A stretch of 51,983 bases of DNA from Intrasporangium flavum (lineage in GTDB: Bacteria; Actinomycetota; Actinomycetes; Actinomycetales; Dermatophilaceae): contig NZ_MLJO01000025.1 in NCBI RefSeq assembly GCF_001956915.1, forward strand, positions 1 through 51,983. The letters run 5' to 3'. The notes under the pieces were generated by a model. It searched no databases. It saw nothing but the letters and a program-made list of their open reading frames with translations, and was not told the DNA's origin. Below, piece after piece: positions 48,311 through 51,983 of this stretch; the stretch's first letter is position 1; each line of letters begins with the position of its first letter. A program made the position numbers and the translations under genes.

Positions 48311-49216
48311 ATGCGCAAGACCAAGGACTGGCTGCCGGGGTTCCTCCTCGTGCTGCCGTCGATCATCCTCGTCGGGGTCTTCGTCTACTGGCTCATCGGG
48401 CGCAACGTCGCGACGTCGCTCGACCGCACCGTGACCAAGGCGACCAAGCGCGTCACGAACCCGGGCGGCCTGCAGAACTACTCGAACCTGCTCGGCAGCG
48501 ACGACTACCAGCACGCCCTGTTCAACCTGCTCGTCCTCACCGTCGTCTTCGTCGCCGGCACGATGCTCTTCGGCCTGCTGTGGGCCGTCCTGCTCGAGAA
48601 GGGCGTGCGCGCCGAGGGCATCTTCCGCTCCGTCTACCTGCTGCCCATGGCGATCTCGTTCATCGCGGCCGGCATCGTGTGGCGCTGGCTGCTCTCGCCC
48701 GGCAAGGGTGACCAGGCCGTCGGCCTCAACCAGCTGCTCGCGATGATCGGGCTCGAACGCTTCCAGAGCGCGTGGTGGCAGTCACCGAGCGCGTTCTCGA
48801 TGGCGGCCATGGCCATCCCGGCCATCTGGCAGCTGTCCGGCTACGTCATGGCCCTCTTCCTCGCGGGGTTCCGCGGGATCAGCGAGGACCAGCGCGAGGC
48901 CGCCCGCATCGACGGCGCGAGCGAGTGGAAGCTCTACCGGCACGTCCTCTTCCCGCAGCTGTCCCCGATCGCCCTGTCGGCGCTCATCATCATCGGGCAC
49001 ATGTCGATGAAGATGTTCGACCTCATCTACGCGATCGCCGGCCAGAACTCGTACAAGGCCTCGGTGCCCGCGACGATGATGTGGACCCAGATGTTCCAGC
49101 AGAACAACCCGACCGCCGCCGCGGTCAACGCCACGATCCTGCTGGTGCTCGTCGCCCTCGTCGTCGTGCCGTACCTCATCTACACGAACAAGACGGAGAA
49201 GGAGACGCGCGGATGA
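48311..49216 (+). CDS. CUT1 sugar ABC transporter permease 1
   Basis: A 301-residue MalF-type permease with about six membrane segments. The EAA loop is FRGISEDQREAARIDGASEW. The N-terminus MRKTKDWLPGFLLVLPSIIL is short and lacks a long periplasmic loop. It ends in an ATGA overlap with permease 2. Confidence 0.92.
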   Translation: MRKTKDWLPGFLLVLPSIILVGVFVYWLIGRNVATSLDRTVTKATKRVTNPGGLQNYSNLLGSDDYQHALFNLLVLTVVFVAGTMLFGLLWAVLLEKGVRAEGIFRSVYLLPMAISFIAAGIVWRWLLSPGKGDQAVGLNQLLAMIGLERFQSAWWQSPSAFSMAAMAIPAIWQLSGYVMALFLAGFRGISEDQREAARIDGASEWKLYRHVLFPQLSPIALSALIIIGHMSMKMFDLIYAIAGQNSYKASVPATMMWTQMFQQNNPTAAAVNATILLVLVALVVVPYLIYTNKTEKETRG

Positions 49217-50157
49217 CCGCCACGACGAACGAGGTCGCGCCGGTCGCCGCCGGCGGACGCGGTGGCGCGGTCGGCGAGCCCATCCCGACGCGTCGCACGA
49301 CGGGCAAGGCGCCCGGCACCGAGGGGACGGTCGCGGGACGGACCGTCCGCTACGCGCTGCTGGTGCTCTTCCTCGTCATGATCCTGCTGCCGCTCTACGT
49401 GCTGCTCGTCACGAGCTTCAAGCGCAGCGGCGACGTCACGGCGAGCCAGGCGTGGTCGCTGCCGACGGTGTTCTCCCGCGACGGCTGGGCCTCAGCGTGG
49501 ACGGCGCTCTCGCCGCCCCTGTTCCGCTCGCTCATCCTGGCCCTGTCGGTCGCCGTGCTCTCCTCGGCGCTCGGCTCGGTCAACGGGTTCGTCTTCTCCA
49601 AGTGGCGTTTCCCCGGGGCGACGACGGTCTTCACGCTGTTCCTCTTCGGGATGTTCATCCCGTACCAGGCGGTCATGATCCCGCTGCAGGGGATGCTCAT
49701 CGACGTGCAGTCCACGCCGGGCTTCTCGTGGTTCGACGGCATCGCCAAGCTCATCGCCGTGCACGTCATCTTCGGCATCCCGATCTGCACGCTGATCTTC
49801 CGCAACTACTACGCGACGGCGCTCCCGACGGAGATCCTCGAGGCGGCCAAGGTCGACGGTGCGGGCCTGTTCCGCACGTTCTTCTCGGTCGTCCTGCCGA
49901 TCTCGATGCCGGGCTTCGTCGTGACGATGATCTGGCAGTTCACCTCGGCCTGGAACGACTTCCTCTTCGCGCTGTTCCTCACCAACCGCAACAACGGCCC
50001 GGTGACGTACGCGCTCAACGAGCTGGCCGGCGGGCAGAACCCGAACTACCCGCAGATCATGGCGGGCGTGCTGCTCGCCTCGCTGCCGACGCTGCTCGTC
50101 TACATCCTGCTCGGCCGCTACTTCATCGGTGGCCTCATGAGCGGCTCGGTGAAGTAG
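49213..50157 (+). CDS. CUT1 sugar ABC transporter permease 2
   Basis: A 314-residue MalG-type permease with about six segments. The EAA loop is ALPTEILEAAKVDGAGLFRT. A Pro/Thr/Gly-rich N-terminal tail of about 45 residues precedes the first helix. No ATPase gene follows, so the transporter probably shares a MsiK-type ATPase encoded elsewhere, as is common in actinobacteria. Confidence 0.92.
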   Translation: MTATTNEVAPVAAGGRGGAVGEPIPTRRTTGKAPGTEGTVAGRTVRYALLVLFLVMILLPLYVLLVTSFKRSGDVTASQAWSLPTVFSRDGWASAWTALSPPLFRSLILALSVAVLSSALGSVNGFVFSKWRFPGATTVFTLFLFGMFIPYQAVMIPLQGMLIDVQSTPGFSWFDGIAKLIAVHVIFGIPICTLIFRNYYATALPTEILEAAKVDGAGLFRTFFSVVLPISMPGFVVTMIWQFTSAWNDFLFALFLTNRNNGPVTYALNELAGGQNPNYPQIMAGVLLASLPTLLVYILLGRYFIGGLMSGSVK

Positions 50158-50198
50158 CCGGCACCCGACTCGTCACCACCTCAGACCACCAGCAGGAC

Positions 50199-50238
50199 GC
50201 GAACGGCGCGGCCCCCACCCGGGGACCGCGCCGTTCGC
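50199..50238. terminator. Bidirectional terminator
   Basis: Perfect 13-bp stem GCGAACGGCGCGG (50199-50211) with CCGCGCCGTTCGC (50226-50238), inner C/G pairing. It lies between the convergent ABC importer and ABC exporter genes. Confidence 0.75.
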
Positions 50239-50259
50239 GCGTGGGGACGTGCTGGGGCG

Positions 50260-51114
50260 TCAGTCGGTGGTGCGGCGCACGTAGGCGCGGATCGCGAGCG
50301 GGGCGACGACGGCCGTGATGAGCAGCGACCACCCGATCGAGACGCCGACCGCGTGCTGCAGCGGCCAGGCCGCACCCGGCGGCGTGCCCGGGACGTTGCC
50401 CCACAGCTCGCGCATCGCCTGGACGAGCGCGCTGATGGGGTTCCACTCGGCGATGGTGCGCAGCACCGAGGGCATGGCCGCGGTCGGCGCGAACGTGTTG
50501 GCCAGGAAGGTGATCGGGAACATCGTCGTGAACATCAGGCCGTTGACGGCCTCGGGCGAGCGCATCGCCGAGCCGACGAGGATGCCGATCCAGATCATCG
50601 AGAACCCGAAGAGCAGCAGCAGCGCGAAGGCGAGCACCGCCGGGCCGAATCCGTCGCGGATGCGCCAGCCGATGACCAGGCCGGTCATCGACATGACGAA
50701 GACGCCGATGCTCGAGTGGATGATGCCGTAGACGCTGCGGCCGATGAGGACCGAGCCGCGCGAGATCGGTAGCGACCGGAAGCGGTCGATGATGCCCTTG
50801 TCGAGGTCCATGTTGAGGCCGTTGGCGACGATGAACGAGGAGAACGCCATCGTCTGGGCCATGATCCCGGGCAGCAGCCACTCGCGGTAGGAGGCGCTGT
50901 CGGTCTGGATCGAGCCGCCGAAGACGAAGGCGAACAGGACGACGAACATGATCGGCTGGATCGTGACGTCGGTGAGCATCTCCGGCTGGCGCCGGGTGTG
51001 CTTGAGGCTGCGCCACACCATCATCTGCACCTGGCGCAGCAGCCCCGGCGGGTGCAGGACGGGGGCAGCGGCGTCGGCGCGACGCCGGGTGTCGGTGGCG
51101 GTGGACTGGCTCAT
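50260..51114 (-). CDS. ABC-2 type exporter permease (DrrB-like)
   Basis: A 284-residue ABC-2 permease with about six segments. Signatures: RQPEMLTDVTIQPIMFVVLFAFVFGGSI near residue 43 onward and FRSLPISRGSVLIGR (the conserved R-x-L-P-x-S/P loop). This is the DrrB/daunorubicin-resistance type. The ATG at 51114 overlaps the ATPase stop (ATGA). The substrate is unknown; antibiotic or lipid export is typical for the family. Confidence 0.9.
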   Translation of the reverse strand: MSQSTATDTRRRADAAAPVLHPPGLLRQVQMMVWRSLKHTRRQPEMLTDVTIQPIMFVVLFAFVFGGSIQTDSASYREWLLPGIMAQTMAFSSFIVANGLNMDLDKGIIDRFRSLPISRGSVLIGRSVYGIIHSSIGVFVMSMTGLVIGWRIRDGFGPAVLAFALLLLFGFSMIWIGILVGSAMRSPEAVNGLMFTTMFPITFLANTFAPTAAMPSVLRTIAEWNPISALVQAMRELWGNVPGTPPGAAWPLQHAVGVSIGWSLLITAVVAPLAIRAYVRRTTD

Positions 51115-51983
51115 CGGGACTCCCCCTCCCCGGCCGCGGCGGCGCCGTCCTCCTGCTCGGCGCGGTGGCCGGTCAGGCTGAGGAAGACGTCGTCGAGGCT
51201 CGGACGCTTGAGGCCGAGGTCGTCGAGGACGATCTGGCTGCGGTCGAAGACGGCGGCGACGCGCGTCATGTCGGACAGGCCCTCGGCGGGCGCGGTCAGC
51301 TGGCGCGCCGGGACGTCGACGTGGACCTCGGTGACGTGCGAGGCGAGCAGGGCGCGCGCCTCCTCGAGCTGGTCGGCGTGCGACACGGTCAGCACGATGG
51401 CGGCCTGGCCGGACTGGTCCTTCAGCTCGAGCGGGGTGCCCTCGGCGATGACCCGGCCGTGGTCGATGACGACGATGCGGTCGGCGAGCTGGTCGGCCTC
51501 CTCGAGGTACTGCGTCGTGAGCAGCAGCGTCGTGCCGTCGGCGACGAGGCCGCGCAGGACCTCCCACAGCTCGACGCGGCTGCGCGGGTCGAGCCCGGTG
51601 GTGGGCTCGTCGAGGAAGAGGACGGGCGGGGCGGCGATGAGGCTGACGGCGAGGTCGAGGCGACGCCGCATGCCGCCGCTGTACTCCTTGACGACCTTGT
51701 TGCCGGCGTCGGTCAGCGAGAACCGCTCGAGCAGCTCGTCGGACAGGCGCCGAACGTCGGGCCGCCCGAGGCCGTAGAGCGAGCCGATGAGCCGGAGGTT
51801 CTCGCGGCCGGTGAGCATCTCGTCGACGGTCGCGGCCTGCCCGGTGAGGCCCATGCTGCGGCGGACGGCCTCAGGATCGGTGCGCACGTCGTGCCCGGCG
51901 ACGCGGGCGGTGCCGCTCGTCGGGGTGGTGAGGGTCGTCATCATCCGGACGGTGGTGGTCTTTCCGGCGCCGTTGGGGCCGAG
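51111..51983 (-). CDS. ABC exporter ATPase (DrrA-like), 5' end outside window
   Basis: The last 290 residues of an ABC ATPase, cut at the right edge just upstream of Walker A (LGPNGAGKTTT at 51983-51951), so about 30-40 N-terminal residues are missing. ABC signature YSGGMRRRLDLAVSL, Walker B PPVLFLDEPTTGLDP, and the C-terminal DrrA-type domain (LDDVFLSLTGHRAEQ). It pairs with the DrrB-like permease by a 4-nt overlap. Confidence 0.92.
   Translation of the reverse strand, partial: LGPNGAGKTTTVRMMTTLTTPTSGTARVAGHDVRTDPEAVRRSMGLTGQAATVDEMLTGRENLRLIGSLYGLGRPDVRRLSDELLERFSLTDAGNKVVKEYSGGMRRRLDLAVSLIAAPPVLFLDEPTTGLDPRSRVELWEVLRGLVADGTTLLLTTQYLEEADQLADRIVVIDHGRVIAEGTPLELKDQSGQAAIVLTVSHADQLEEARALLASHVTEVHVDVPARQLTAPAEGLSDMTRVAAVFDRSQIVLDDLGLKRPSLDDVFLSLTGHRAEQEDGAAAAGEGESR

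Overview
The window is very GC-rich, densely packed chromosomal DNA. Tightly coupled minus- and plus-strand operons, GTG/TTG starts, ATGA overlaps, leaderless TANNNT promoters, an F420-type LLM oxidoreductase and families such as the DUF3516 helicase and DUF1206 all point to an actinobacterium. A member of the Intrasporangiaceae (Janibacter/Knoellia/Terrabacter-like) is a reasonable guess, but it is an inference. No rRNA, tRNA, CRISPR, transposon or prophage genes were seen. The region reads as ordinary chromosome with metabolic cassettes.

Left part (1-13.3 kb, all minus strand): a formate module. A formate dehydrogenase alpha gene (13187-9822) is interrupted in frame by a TGA at 12618-12620. 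This is a selenocysteine codon (Sec190): the flanking residues match the FdhN/FdhF active site and a SECIS-like hairpin follows directly. Downstream, nearly contiguous, come the four-cluster Fe-S subunit, an NrfD-type membrane subunit, an oxalate/formate-family (OFA) MFS carrier and selB, the Sec-specific elongation factor. The Lhr helicase runs off the left edge, separated from selB by a 15-bp tandem repeat. selA, selD and selC are not in the window.

Middle (13.3-39.4 kb): housekeeping and accessory genes. These include a secreted GH43-like protein, a FUSC permease, a DUF3516 helicase, an SRPBCC protein, a BAAT-like hydrolase, a DUF1206 membrane protein, a diacylglycerol kinase/PAP2/PAP2 coupled operon, DUF1345, an ATP-grasp/esterase pair, an MFS/TfoX pair, an M20 peptidase, a DJ-1/PfpI protein, an MBL hydrolase, an LLM oxidoreductase, DUF4395, DUF6498, a CMD/DHA2 efflux pair, endonuclease IV, a secreted V8-like protease, a kinase-less KdpD-like sensor, a small unknown protein and an alpha/beta hydrolase. 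Several intergenic regions hold clear repeats or palindromes that look like operators.

Right part (39.4-50.2 kb): a mannose/mannoside utilisation locus. A very large secreted GH92 alpha-mannosidase is divergent from a LacI regulator translationally coupled to a class I mannose-6-phosphate isomerase, followed by a CUT1 sugar ABC importer (lipoprotein and two permeases, no ATPase). Together they would release mannose outside the cell, import it and feed it to glycolysis. The right edge carries a DrrAB-type ABC exporter, its ATPase cut by the window end.

All product names rest on reading motifs in the sequence; no database search was run.
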